37,326 nt of DNA, taken from positions 1-37,326 of the forward strand of contig JAFXYD010000055.1 in NCBI GenBank assembly GCA_017541995.1. Reading direction: 5' to 3'. The DNA comes from Oscillospiraceae bacterium. GTDB taxonomy: Bacteria; Bacillota; Clostridia; Oscillospirales; Oscillospiraceae. The notes under the pieces are model-generated. The model ran no database searches. It was not told where the DNA came from and was given only the letters and a program-made list of their open reading frames with translations. Below, piece after piece: positions 21,403-29,055 of this stretch. Made by a program: the position numbers and the translations under genes. Numbering within the stretch: the first letter of the stretch is position 1; each line of letters opens with the position of its first letter.

Positions 21403-23856
21403 CTATTCGTATCCGTTCACATCCACGTACACCCACACGCCCCGGTTTTCCTTCTCCTTGGAGAAGGCCTGGACCAGCCGGGCCAGCTCCAGCCGCAGAG
21501 GCTTGGAATTGGCGCATTGCAGGGTGAGACGGAAGCGGAATTTGTTGTTGATCCGGGCCACGGGGGCGGGGGCGGGTCCCAGCAGATCCGCCACGTCCCG
21601 GCGCAGGCCGCTCTGCTCCAGCCGCTCCCAGAGGGAACGGGCGAAGCGCCGGGCGTAGTCCTCCACATGGGGCTCCGGGAAGCCGGAGAAGCCGATCTGG
21701 ATCTGATCCCGGAAGGGCGGGCAGTTCCGCAGGCGGCGCAGGGGCAGCTCCGTCTCATAGAAGCTGTCATAGTCCTGGGCGGCGGCCTGGAGCAGCACCG
21801 CGTTTTTGGGGGTCATGGTCTGGATGACGGCGGCGCCGGGCTTCTCGCCCCGGCCGGAGCGGCCCACCACCTGGGTAATCAGGGCGAAGGTGGTCTCGGC
21901 GGAGCGGTAGTGGTCCACGTAGAGGGAGGAATCCGCGTCCACCACCCCCACCAGGGTCACGTCCGGGAAGTTCAGGCCCTTGGCTACCATCTGGGTGCCG
22001 ATCAGCACCGACTCCGGCCCCTGGGCAAAGCGGCTCAGCACCGCCTCGTGGGGGTTGGTGGGGGTGATGGTATCGGCGTCCATCCGCAGCAGCCCGGCCT
22101 GGGGCAGCAGCTTCCCCAAATCATATTCCAGCTGCTGGGTTCCGATGCCCACCCGCTTGAGGTGGCCCCCGCATTCGGGGCATTTCTCAAAGACCGGCTG
22201 GGAATGGCCGCAGTAATGACACATGAGCCGCTCGTTGGCCATGTGGTAGGTGAGGTTGACGCTGCAGCGGGGACAGGCGGGCACGTAGCCGCAGTCCACG
22301 CAGAGGATCAGCCGGTTGCTGCCCCGGCGGTTGAGCAGAAGGATGGACTTCTCCCCCCGCTCCATCCGCTGGGATATGGCCTCCAGAAGCCGCTGGCTGA
22401 CGGCGGTATTGTTGCCCTTCAGCAGCTCCTGCTTCATGTCCACCAGCTCCACAGCGGGCAGGGCCCGGCCGTTGAAGCGGGCCGGCAGACGGTAGAGGCT
22501 GTGATCCCCGTTTTTCGCGTGGTACATGGTCTCCACCGATGGGGTGGCGGAGCCCAGCAGCACCAGAGCGCCCTCCCGGCTACCCCGGTACAGGGCCAGC
22601 TCCCGGGCGTGATAACGGGGACTGTTTTCTGATTTATAGGTGTGCTCCTGCTCCTCGTCCACCACGATGAGCCCCAGCCCCTGGAGGGGTGCGAAGACCG
22701 CAGAGCGGGTCCCCACCACCACCCGGGCCTCGCCCCGGGCGATGCGCTTGAACGCATCGTAGCGCTCCCCCACCCGCAGGCCGCTGTGGAGCACCGCGAT
22801 CTCCCCGCCGAAGCAGGCGGTGAAGAGGGAGAGCAGCTGGGGGGTCAGCGAGATTTCCGGCACCAGCAGCAGGGCCGAGCGGCCCCGGGCCAGGCAGCGG
22901 CGGATCAGATTGATATACACTGCCGTCTTGCCGGAGCCCGTGACCCCGTAGAGCAGGGCGGAGCCGGGTCTGGGCCGGTCCATCTGGGCGCAGAGGCCCT
23001 CATAGACCCGCTGCTGATCCGGGCTCAGCGCAAAGTCGGTATCCCCCTCGTAGGGGGCGATATGGGTGCGGCGCAGCAGCTCCTGGGCCTTGATCCGCAG
23101 CAGCCCCGCCCGCTCCAGGGAGCGGAGGGTGGCCGTCGAGGCCCCGGTGAAGTATTGCAGCTCCTTCTGGGATATGACGCCCACGGTGGACATGAGCTCC
23201 AGCACGGCGCGCTGCACGGGGGCGCTTTTCCCCCGGGCGCGCAGGTGGGCCTCGATCTGCTCCCGGTCGGCGCTGAGCTCCAGAATCAGCTCGGTTTTGT
23301 CGCTGTTCTTCCGCCGCAGCTCCGTCTCAGCCCGGAGCCAGCCCCGCTCCTTCAGAAGCCGCAGGGCCTCCTTCAGCGCCGGGCCGCTGCCGCACTGGCG
23401 GTAGAGGGCCTCGTCCCGGAGGCGGCCGCCCGCCTCCCGGATCAGCTCCACCAGCTGCCGGGTCAGAGGCTCCTTGCCGCAGCGCCGCTCCCAGTCCTCG
23501 GGCAGCTTCGCCAGGACGAAGACCTCCCGGCTCTGGAGCCAGAGCCCCGCGGGCAGGGCGGCGTGGATGGCGTCGTAGAAGGTGCAGAAATAGCGCTCGC
23601 GCACAAAGGCCGCCACCCGCAGCATTCCCTCGGACAGGACGGGCTCCGGGTCCAGCAGGGCCTCCACGGCCTTGAGCTCGGGCTCGAAGCCCTCCTTCAG
23701 GCCCAGGATCATGCCCTCCCGCAGCCGGTTTCCGGCCCCGAAGGGAACGCTGACCCGGCAGCCCGGCCTGGCGGCGGACAGAGACTCCGGCAGCAGGTAG
23801 CTGTAGGGCTTGTCAATGGCGTAGGGCACGCCGTCCACGGCGACGGCGGCAATCAT
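21403..23856 (-). CDS. priA: Primosomal protein N' (replication restart helicase)
   Basis: This 817-aa superfamily 2 helicase reloads the replisome at stalled forks. The N-terminal DNA-binding domain starts AVAVDGVPYAIDKPYSYLLP. Walker A is YGVTGSGKTAVY. Walker B has a DEEQ form (VDEEQEHTYKSE); H is common at the last position elsewhere. Helicase motifs include LGSATPSVE and QVVGRSGRGEKPG. Eight zinc-binding cysteines are present in LCVDCGYVPACPRC and LMCHYCGH...KCPECGG. It lies between rpoZ and def. The coaBC gene usually found between rpoZ and priA in this operon is absent. Confidence 0.97.
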   Translation of the reverse strand: MIAAVAVDGVPYAIDKPYSYLLPESLSAARPGCRVSVPFGAGNRLREGMILGLKEGFEPELKAVEALLDPEPVLSEGMLRVAAFVRERYFCTFYDAIHAALPAGLWLQSREVFVLAKLPEDWERRCGKEPLTRQLVELIREAGGRLRDEALYRQCGSGPALKEALRLLKERGWLRAETELRRKNSDKTELILELSADREQIEAHLRARGKSAPVQRAVLELMSTVGVISQKELQYFTGASTATLRSLERAGLLRIKAQELLRRTHIAPYEGDTDFALSPDQQRVYEGLCAQMDRPRPGSALLYGVTGSGKTAVYINLIRRCLARGRSALLLVPEISLTPQLLSLFTACFGGEIAVLHSGLRVGERYDAFKRIARGEARVVVGTRSAVFAPLQGLGLIVVDEEQEHTYKSENSPRYHARELALYRGSREGALVLLGSATPSVETMYHAKNGDHSLYRLPARFNGRALPAVELVDMKQELLKGNNTAVSQRLLEAISQRMERGEKSILLLNRRGSNRLILCVDCGYVPACPRCSVNLTYHMANERLMCHYCGHSQPVFEKCPECGGHLKRVGIGTQQLEYDLGKLLPQAGLLRMDADTITPTNPHEAVLSRFAQGPESVLIGTQMVAKGLNFPDVTLVGVVDADSSLYVDHYRSAETTFALITQVVGRSGRGEKPGAAVIQTMTPKNAVLLQAAAQDYDSFYETELPLRRLRNCPPFRDQIQIGFSGFPEPHVEDYARRFARSLWERLEQSGLRRDVADLLGPAPAPVARINNKFRFRLTLQCANSKPLRLELARLVQAFSKEKENRGVWVYVDVNGYE

Positions 23857-23887
23857 GACAGCCGCTCCCGGCAGACGGGCCGAAGGC

Positions 23888-24094
23888 TCACCGCAGGTAT
23901 TCCTTCTTGACCACGGCGGCCAGCTTGCCGTCGGCCACCTCGCGGATGGCCAGGGTCACGGGCTTTTCGGGCAGGGGCTCTTCAAACTCTCTGGCCTCAA
24001 TGGCAATCTGGCGGGCCCGGCGGGCCACCACGTTCACCAGAAGATAACGGCTGTCGATGTGAGTCAGAAGCTCACTCATGGGGGGGTAAAGCAT
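23888..24094 (-). CDS. rpoZ: RNA polymerase omega subunit
   Basis: This 68-aa small RNAP subunit helps assembly of beta-prime. It starts MLYPPMSELLTHIDSRYLL and contains VVARRARQIA, the family core. PVTLAIREVADGK follows. It begins 1 nt after gmk stops. The gmk-rpoZ neighbour order is conserved through Firmicutes and supports the call despite the short length. Confidence 0.92.
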   Translation of the reverse strand: MLYPPMSELLTHIDSRYLLVNVVARRARQIAIEAREFEEPLPEKPVTLAIREVADGKLAAVVKKEYLR

Positions 24095-24095
24095 G

Positions 24096-24695
24096 TCAAT
24101 CGTCCTCCTTCAAAAGATGCTCTTGGTGTTCGGTTTTTAAGGCTTCGGCCCGGAGAATGGCCTCCACGTCGCGGACGGCGTCCTCCAGCCGGTCGTTTAC
24201 TACGATATAGCGGTACTGCCGGGCCGTGAGATATTCCATCCGGGCCTGCTGCAGCCGCATAAGAACCTTCTCCTCGTCGGTGTCGCCCCGGCCCCGCAGC
24301 CGGGCGCCCAGCACCTCAAAGGAGGGGGCCGCAATGAAAATGGGGATGGCGTCGGGCCGCCGCTGCATGATCTGCAGGCCTCCCTGGACCTCGATCTCCA
24401 GCAGCACGTCGTAGCCCTGGTTCAGCATCCGGTCCACAGGCTCCTCGGGGGTGCCGTAGCGGTTGCCCACATAGCGGGCGTGCTCCAGGAAGCGGTCCTC
24501 GGCAATCATTTGCTCGAATTTTTCGTGGGAAATAAAATAGTACTGCACCCCGTCCGTTTCCCCGGGACGCATCTCCCGGGTGGTGGCGGAGACGGAGAGC
24601 TTCAGCCTGGGGTCCCGCTCCGTAAGCGCCTTGACCACGGTGCCCTTGCCCACGCCGGAGGGACCGGAAATCACAATCAGTCTACCCTTCTTCAT
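24096..24695 (-). CDS. gmk: Guanylate kinase
   Basis: This 199-aa enzyme phosphorylates GMP to GDP using ATP. The P-loop GPSGVGKGT is at 11-19. GMP-binding residues are in [19 protein letters not shown] and [24 protein letters not shown] follows, and the lid contains [11 protein letters not shown]. It overlaps the end of remA by 14 nt. Its product class (GDP/GTP pool) sits in the same transcript as RNAP omega, as in Bacillus. Confidence 0.98.
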   Translation of the reverse strand: MKKGRLIVISGPSGVGKGTVVKALTERDPRLKLSVSATTREMRPGETDGVQYYFISHEKFEQMIAEDRFLEHARYVGNRYGTPEEPVDRMLNQGYDVLLEIEVQGGLQIMQRRPDAIPIFIAAPSFEVLGARLRGRGDTDEEKVLMRLQQARMEYLTARQYRYIVVNDRLEDAVRDVEAILRAEALKTEHQEHLLKEDD

Positions 24696-24945
24696 CCCTT
24701 GCGTCCTCCTCTTCCCCGTCCGCGCGGGCGCGTATGATTTTCGGCTCTAAGGCGGAGAGAATCACGTGGTCCGTGTCCATCACCAGAACCGATTTTGTCT
24801 TGCGGCCAAAGCTGGCGTCGATCAGCATGCCCCGGTCCCGGGCCTCCTGCACCAGCCGCTTGACGGGGGCAGAGTCGGGACTGATGACGGAGAGCAGTCG
24901 CTGCGCCGATACCAGATTGCCGAATCCGATGTTAATGAGCTTCAT
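24682..24945 (-). CDS. remA: RemA/DUF370 family DNA-binding regulator
   Basis: This 87-aa protein matches RemA (YlzA), a ring-forming DNA-binding activator of matrix and osmoprotection genes in Bacillus. The start [31 protein letters not shown] (here in parts) and [22 protein letters not shown] are the family core. The C-terminal 15 residues are acidic ([12 protein letters not shown]) and overlap gmk. RBS AAAGAGGT precedes the start. It sits immediately downstream of the 109-bp tandem array. Its targets in this organism are not inferable. Confidence 0.93.
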   Translation of the reverse strand: MKLINIGFGNLVSAQRLLSVISPDSAPVKRLVQEARDRGMLIDASFGRKTKSVLVMDTDHVILSALEPKIIRARADGEEEDARDEEG

Positions 24946-24970
24946 TCTATACCTCTTTGGGCCCTGAGGC

Positions 24971-25244
24971 CCACCTCATCCGCCCCAGTGTGCGCACTGG
25001 GGCACCTTCCCCTCAAGGGGAAGGCTTGCATCTTTGCACAGTTGCGTGTGTCCTGGAGTCCCTCTGCTCTTTCGGGACGCCACCTCATCCGCCCCAGTGT
25101 GCGCACTGGGGCACCTTCCCCTCAAGGGGAAGGCTTGCATCTTTTCGCAGTTGTGTGTATCCCGGAGTCCCTCTGCTCTTCTGGGACGCCACCTCATCCG
25201 CCCCAGTGTGCGCACTGGGGCACCTTCCCCTCAAGGGGAAGGCT
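24971..25244. repeat. Three 109-bp tandem units, each with two hairpins, between yicC and remA
   Basis: Units start at 24971, 25080 and 25189, exactly 109 bp apart; the third is cut after its hairpins by yicC. Each begins CCACCTCATCC. Hairpin 1 is GCCCCAGTG-TGCG-CACTGGGGC and hairpin 2 is CTTCCCCT-CA-AGGGGAAG. Through the hairpins and the following GGCTT, all three are identical; the linker between units 1 and 2 differs from the linker between units 2 and 3 at several positions. The array almost fills the 299-bp gap between yicC and remA and ends directly at the yicC stop. Confidence 0.92.
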
Positions 25245-26123
25245 TTATTCGATGTTCTGGATCTGCTCGCGGATTTTTTCCAGCTCGGCCTTGATATCCA
25301 CCACGGTGCGGGCGATTTCCAGGTCGGAGCACTTGGAGCCGATGGTGTTGGTCTCCCGGTTAATCTCCTGCATGAGGAAATCCAGCTTCCGGCCGATGGG
25401 CTCTGAGGCGCTCAGCATGGTCCGCAGCTGATCCAGGTGGCTGCGGAGCCGGACGGTTTCCTCGTCCACGGCCACCTTGTCGGCAAAGATGGCGGCCTCG
25501 GTGAGGATCCGGGCCTCGTCCACGGAGGCGCCTGTCAGCACCTCCTGCATTTTGGCGTAGAGCTTTTCCCGGTACTCGGCCACGGACTGGGGAGAACGGG
25601 CCTCCACAAAGGCCACCCGCTCCAGGATAAGCTCAGCCTTGGCCCTCAGATCCCGGGCCAGGGCCTCGCCCTCGGCCCGGCGCATGGCGTCGTAGCCCGC
25701 CAGGGCCTCGGCCACAACCCCCAGGAGCTGGGCCTTCAGCTCGTCCTCGTCCTGCTCCGCCTTTTCCACGGTGAAGACCTCGGGCAGTCGGGAAAGGCTG
25801 CTGACGCTGACGTCGTCCCGGACGGGGTAATCGTCGGCAATGGCCCGCATGGCGGCCAGATAGCCCTCCAGCACCGGGCGGTTGAGGCCGATCTTCACGT
25901 CGCTGCTCTGGGTGAGGTTGACGGTGACGAACACGTCCACCTTGCCCCGGGTGACGGACTGCTTCACCGCCTGCTTTACGGCGTCTTCGCAGAAGGCGTA
26001 GAGCCGGGGCAGCTTCACGCCGCAGTCCAGATAACGGTTGTTGACGGAGCGGAGCTCCACGGTGATCTGCTTGTCCGCAAATACGCCCACGGCCCGTCCG
26101 TAACCGGTCATACTTTTAATCAC
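25245..26123 (-). CDS. yicC: YicC/YloC family endoribonuclease
   Basis: This 292-aa protein belongs to the YicC family, reported as endoribonucleases that act in RNA turnover. The start is GTG at 26123 (read as Met), giving the family N-terminus MIKSMTGYGR; AAGGAGAA lies 5 nt upstream. SVNNRYLDCGVKLPR, RGKVDVFV and the C-terminal EPIGRKLDFLMQEINRETNT (20 residues) followed by IGSKC are diagnostic. In Bacillus the yloC-remA-gmk order is the same. Here the downstream gap is expanded by the tandem array, and upstream lies a degenerate J-like gene 23 nt away. Confidence 0.95.
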   Translation of the reverse strand: MIKSMTGYGRAVGVFADKQITVELRSVNNRYLDCGVKLPRLYAFCEDAVKQAVKQSVTRGKVDVFVTVNLTQSSDVKIGLNRPVLEGYLAAMRAIADDYPVRDDVSVSSLSRLPEVFTVEKAEQDEDELKAQLLGVVAEALAGYDAMRRAEGEALARDLRAKAELILERVAFVEARSPQSVAEYREKLYAKMQEVLTGASVDEARILTEAAIFADKVAVDEETVRLRSHLDQLRTMLSASEPIGRKLDFLMQEINRETNTIGSKCSDLEIARTVVDIKAELEKIREQIQNIE

Positions 26124-26146
26124 GTTGATTCTCCTTTGTTCAGAGT

Positions 26147-26791
26147 TCAGCAGCCGCCGCAGAGGCTGTCGCAGAGGACTTCACAGACGGCCTCGCAGAC
26201 GCATTCCCCTGCACAGGCGCCGCAGGCACCGCAGGCCCACTTTCCTCCGGTCTTTTTGGATTTCTTCAGCCTGTCCAGGCTGGGCGGCGCGAAGAGAATT
26301 TTGTCCAGGGCGGCCTTGTATTCCGCGTTCTTTGGTTCCATCCGGTTGGCCTGCTTCACGTATTTGGCAGCCTCGTCCAGCCAGCCCCGTTTCCAAGCGA
26401 CCATGCCCCGCAGATAGATCAGCTCCTGGTCTGTCTCCAGCTCCGGCTGGGCCTTCAAAAGCGCCTCGGCCCCATCGGGATCGTTGGCGTTCAGCAGCTT
26501 GCGCACCCGGACGGAGACGGAGCTTTCCGGCAGCGGAGGGGCGGAGATGGGCGCAGAAGCGGCCTGGGTCTCCGGGGGCGGCTCCGCCCCCGGGCAAAGC
26601 AGCGAATAGGCTTCCCGGATCCGACAACGCTTCTCCGCCGCCATATCCCAAAGAGGGCTGCCCAGGTAGTTGGTCTCGCTGAAGCGCTCCGCCAGGGAGG
26701 CGTAAGCCCGGTCAATTTCCTCCCGGGAAGCGGTTTCCGGGAGATTCAGCGTTTGATACGCGTCAGATTTGGTTTCCACTGTTTTTTCCAT
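26147..26791 (-). CDS. Degenerate J-like/TPR protein with a cysteine-rich tail
   Basis: This 214-aa protein is a paralogue of the J-domain protein at 27497-28078. Residues 8-65 align with a J domain (AYQTLNLPETASREEIDRAY...IREAYSLL), but the HPD motif needed to stimulate DnaK is replaced (AERFSETNY). A Pro/Ala-rich linker follows (about 68-92). Helical TPR-like repeats run from about 93 to 165 and share RGWLDEA with the paralogue. The tail (187-214) holds nine cysteines, e.g. CGACGACAGECVC and CDSLCGGC. No signal peptide is seen. It is 23 nt upstream of yicC and separated from the membrane-protein gene by a repeat region. Function is unknown; metal or cluster binding by the tail is inference. 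Confidence 0.8.
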   Translation of the reverse strand: MEKTVETKSDAYQTLNLPETASREEIDRAYASLAERFSETNYLGSPLWDMAAEKRCRIREAYSLLCPGAEPPPETQAASAPISAPPLPESSVSVRVRKLLNANDPDGAEALLKAQPELETDQELIYLRGMVAWKRGWLDEAAKYVKQANRMEPKNAEYKAALDKILFAPPSLDRLKKSKKTGGKWACGACGACAGECVCEAVCEVLCDSLCGGC

Positions 26792-26822
26792 TGTCCTGTG
26801 TCCTTCCGGCAGGGGAGGTTTT

Positions 26823-26969
26823 TCCGATCCCTGATCCTTGATCCCTGGTCCGTGCGGGGAAGCGCGGGACGGGGAACCCGTCCCCTACGGGCGGGTCTGA
26901 TGCCTGGTGCCTAATGCCTGATGCCTATCCCCTGATCCCTGATCCCTGATCCCTGATCCTTGATCCCTA
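26823..26969 (-). repeat. GATCCCT-type heptamer arrays surrounding a TGTAGGGG-palindrome element
   Basis: Degenerate 7-bp units (GATCCCT, GATCCTT, GATGCCT) occupy about 26826-26850 and 26897-26968. Between them GGGACGGG-GAA-CCCGTCCC followed by CTAC (26866-26888) is an oriented GTAGGGG element. The array runs into the stop codon (TAG, 26969-26967) of the membrane-protein gene. No promoter is visible in this 175-bp spacer. Confidence 0.8.
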
Positions 26970-27500
26970 TTGTATCTTCGGCAGCACATTGAGCCGGAAC
27001 CAGCCGATCAGAATGGAGAAGGCCAAGTCGTAGAGCACGAAGGCCAGGGGCAGGAGGATCAGCAGCAGATAGGGCCCGGCGGTGAACTGGCTGAAATCAA
27101 AGGGGATGGCCGCGGCAAAGAGCTTGCCGAAGATCAGCACCAGCAGGCTCATGCACAGGGCGAAGCCCATGAGCTTCAGAATCCAGCCCAGCAGGGGCTT
27201 TTGGTGCTCCGTCTGCCAGGCCTCGATCAGCGCCTTCCAGATGGGATAGTGACCGAAGAAGCAGAGGAACCAGACGCCCGCCGTCTTATCCGGCAAAAGC
27301 AGCAGGGCCAGGGCCGAGGCCGCGGCAAAGGCCCCGGCGGCCCAGCCGTAACCGCAGGCCAGCACCGCCGCGGCGGGAAAGAGCCCCGCGAAGGCCGCCA
27401 GGGACAGGGTCACCCGGGGCAGCAGCACGCTCCCCGCCAGGAAGATCACGCACAGGGCGGCCACCATGGCGGACAGGCTCAGCTTTTTGGTACGGCTCAT
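26967..27500 (-). CDS. Polytopic membrane protein, ECF S-component-like, function unknown
   Basis: This 177-aa protein starts at ATG 27500, overlapping the J-protein stop by ATGA, with GGAGG 7 nt upstream. About five to six hydrophobic helices are visible ([36 protein letters not shown]; a long [11 protein letters not shown] segment; [33 protein letters not shown]). A central [13 protein letters not shown] motif interrupts them. The size, the N-terminal basic-then-Ala-rich helix and the mid-protein motif resemble small S-component-type transporters, but this is only a resemblance. It is part of the DUF5685-J-protein operon. No substrate can be named. Confidence 0.75.
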   Translation of the reverse strand: MSRTKKLSLSAMVAALCVIFLAGSVLLPRVTLSLAAFAGLFPAAAVLACGYGWAAGAFAAASALALLLLPDKTAGVWFLCFFGHYPIWKALIEAWQTEHQKPLLGWILKLMGFALCMSLLVLIFGKLFAAAIPFDFSQFTAGPYLLLILLPLAFVLYDLAFSILIGWFRLNVLPKIQ

Positions 27501-28078
27501 CGGCAGCCTCCGCACAGGCAGTTGAGACAGAGCAGGGTGTTGCAGATGTCGCAGGCGGTGTCCATGCCGTTATTCTGGTAGTTGGTCTGCCGGTAGGGGC
27601 TGTAGCCCCCCTGGACGGTGCGCAGGGCGTTCTGGTACTCGTAGTTGTTGGGCACCATGGCGCAGGCGGTCTGGTAGTGCTGCCGGGCCTCGTCCAGCCA
27701 GCCCCGGCGGTAGGCGATCTGCCCCTTGAGGTAGTACCACTCCGCGTCCCGGTTGGCGGCGGTGTTCAGCAGGGACTCCGCCGCGTCGAGCTGGTTGGCG
27801 TTGATATAGGAGCGGACCTGGGCGTAGCCGCTGCCGCCGTAGCCCTGGTAGCCACCGCTCTGGCTGCTCTGATAGCCGCCGGAGCCGCTGCCGCGGGATT
27901 TGGTGATGGCGTCGTAGGCCTCGTTGATCTCCTTCATCTTCTCGGAGGCCAGGTCGGCCAGGGGGTTGTTGGCGTAGTTGTCGGGATGGTATTTCTTCAC
28001 AAGCTCCCGGTAGGCGGATTTGATCTCACTGTCTGAGGCGGTGCGGGACACGCCCAACACCTCGTAGGGATCCTTCAT
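27497..28078 (-). CDS. J-domain protein with TPR region and cysteine-rich tail
   Basis: This 193-aa DnaJ-family co-chaperone has a J domain at 1-62 ([21 protein letters not shown], in two blocks) with an intact HPD at 31-33. It is followed by a Gly/Ser/Gln/Tyr-rich linker (62-86) and TPR-like helices (about 87-155, including [11 protein letters not shown]). The short tail has six cysteines ([17 protein letters not shown], 176-192). It lacks the DnaJ zinc-finger and CTD domains, so it is a specialised type III J protein expected to recruit DnaK to particular clients. It starts 11 nt after the DUF5685-like gene (RBS AAAGGAGA overlapping that stop) and overlaps the membrane-protein start. The clients are unknown. 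Confidence 0.85.
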   Translation of the reverse strand: MKDPYEVLGVSRTASDSEIKSAYRELVKKYHPDNYANNPLADLASEKMKEINEAYDAITKSRGSGSGGYQSSQSGGYQGYGGSGYAQVRSYINANQLDAAESLLNTAANRDAEWYYLKGQIAYRRGWLDEARQHYQTACAMVPNNYEYQNALRTVQGGYSPYRQTNYQNNGMDTACDICNTLLCLNCLCGGCR

Positions 28079-28089
28079 AGCTGTCTCCT

Positions 28090-29040
28090 TTATTTGAGCT
28101 TTTTCTGATTCCCGGGCTTAGCCGGGGCTTCCTCCCGGGTCCCGGCTTCCCGCTCCCTCCTCCGATGGGAGAAGAGCGGGGCTCTGGCCCGGAATTTCCC
28201 CGCCCGGACCGCCGCGAAGACCGCGGGCAGGCCCAGGTAGATGATGTTTTCCAAAAGGGCGTGATGGGATCGGCCCGGCAGCAGATTCAGGGCCGCCCCC
28301 GCCAGATTCACGGAGCTGTCGGTGAGCTGGGTCAGATAGGCCTGGTCCTCCGGGGACAAGACCCCCTCAGTCACGGCAAAGCGATACCGCAGGGGGTTGT
28401 AGGCGCCCTTCTCCCAGTCCTCCTTCAAGTCGTCCAGGGCGTCCGCCAGATAGAGGAAGCGGCCGGTCTGGTAGAGGATCTGCTCCATGGGCCTGCGGAG
28501 GGCGGGATCCTCCAGATCCCCGGCGCAGCCCGCCACGATGCGGGCAAAGGCGTCGGATACCGCGTCGATGGAGGGGCTTTCCGCCGCCTCCAGGGCGGCC
28601 AGGGCGCGCAGCTGCTCCGACGCCAGGGCCGCGAAGGCCGGCAGACGGCGGGCAGCCCTGCGGTACGCGCCGCGGAATACCAGATTCAGAAATCTGGCGG
28701 GCAGGCCCTTGAAAAAGCCCTTGTCCCGGATATCGTCCCGCAGCTTCTCCACGCAGAGGACGACGGTGCAGGCCGCCACGGTCTCGTAGCCGCCGGGGTC
28801 CAGGGTGCAGGTTTTTTTCCCGCAGACCCGGGCCGGGCACCAGCAGGGCCCGGCGGGGGCCGCCTCCGCCGCGGAGGCCCGCAGCAGATAGAGGAAGGTC
28901 ATGTCATAGTTCACCAGAAAGCGGGCCGCGAAGCCGTAGCCCTTGCCCAGGGCCCGGCACAGGCCGCAGTAGGCCGCCCGGTAGGCCGCCAGATCCCGCT
29001 CCTCCAGCAGGTCCTGACGGGGTCGCACATAGCCGAACAT
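28090..29040 (-). CDS. DUF5685-like all-helical protein with aspartate-rich motifs
   Basis: This 316-aa protein starts [12 protein letters not shown] and has [13 protein letters not shown] (21-32), which I recognise as the DUF5685-type N-terminus. It is mostly alpha-helical. Cysteines cluster at C25/C28, C66/C68/C73/C78 and C91/C96. Two acidic motifs, EKLRDDIRD (D102, D103, D106) and [11 protein letters not shown] (D200, D203, D204, D208) followed by GAYNP, resemble the paired Asp motifs of isoprenoid-synthase folds. The resemblance to phytoene-synthase DxxxD is by eye only. The C-terminus is basic (HRRRERE...KPGNQKKLK). It begins 15 nt after cdaR and 11 nt before the J protein. No signal peptide is seen. 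Function is unknown. Confidence 0.75.
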   Translation of the reverse strand: MFGYVRPRQDLLEERDLAAYRAAYCGLCRALGKGYGFAARFLVNYDMTFLYLLRASAAEAAPAGPCWCPARVCGKKTCTLDPGGYETVAACTVVLCVEKLRDDIRDKGFFKGLPARFLNLVFRGAYRRAARRLPAFAALASEQLRALAALEAAESPSIDAVSDAFARIVAGCAGDLEDPALRRPMEQILYQTGRFLYLADALDDLKEDWEKGAYNPLRYRFAVTEGVLSPEDQAYLTQLTDSSVNLAGAALNLLPGRSHHALLENIIYLGLPAVFAAVRAGKFRARAPLFSHRRREREAGTREEAPAKPGNQKKLK

Positions 29041-29055
29041 GGGGCGAGGCCGGGC

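Noticed and set aside
24971-25244. Possible CRISPR array
   Set aside because: Only three units with a 109-bp period, linkers similar to each other rather than unique spacers, and no cas genes; it is a tandem hairpin repeat.
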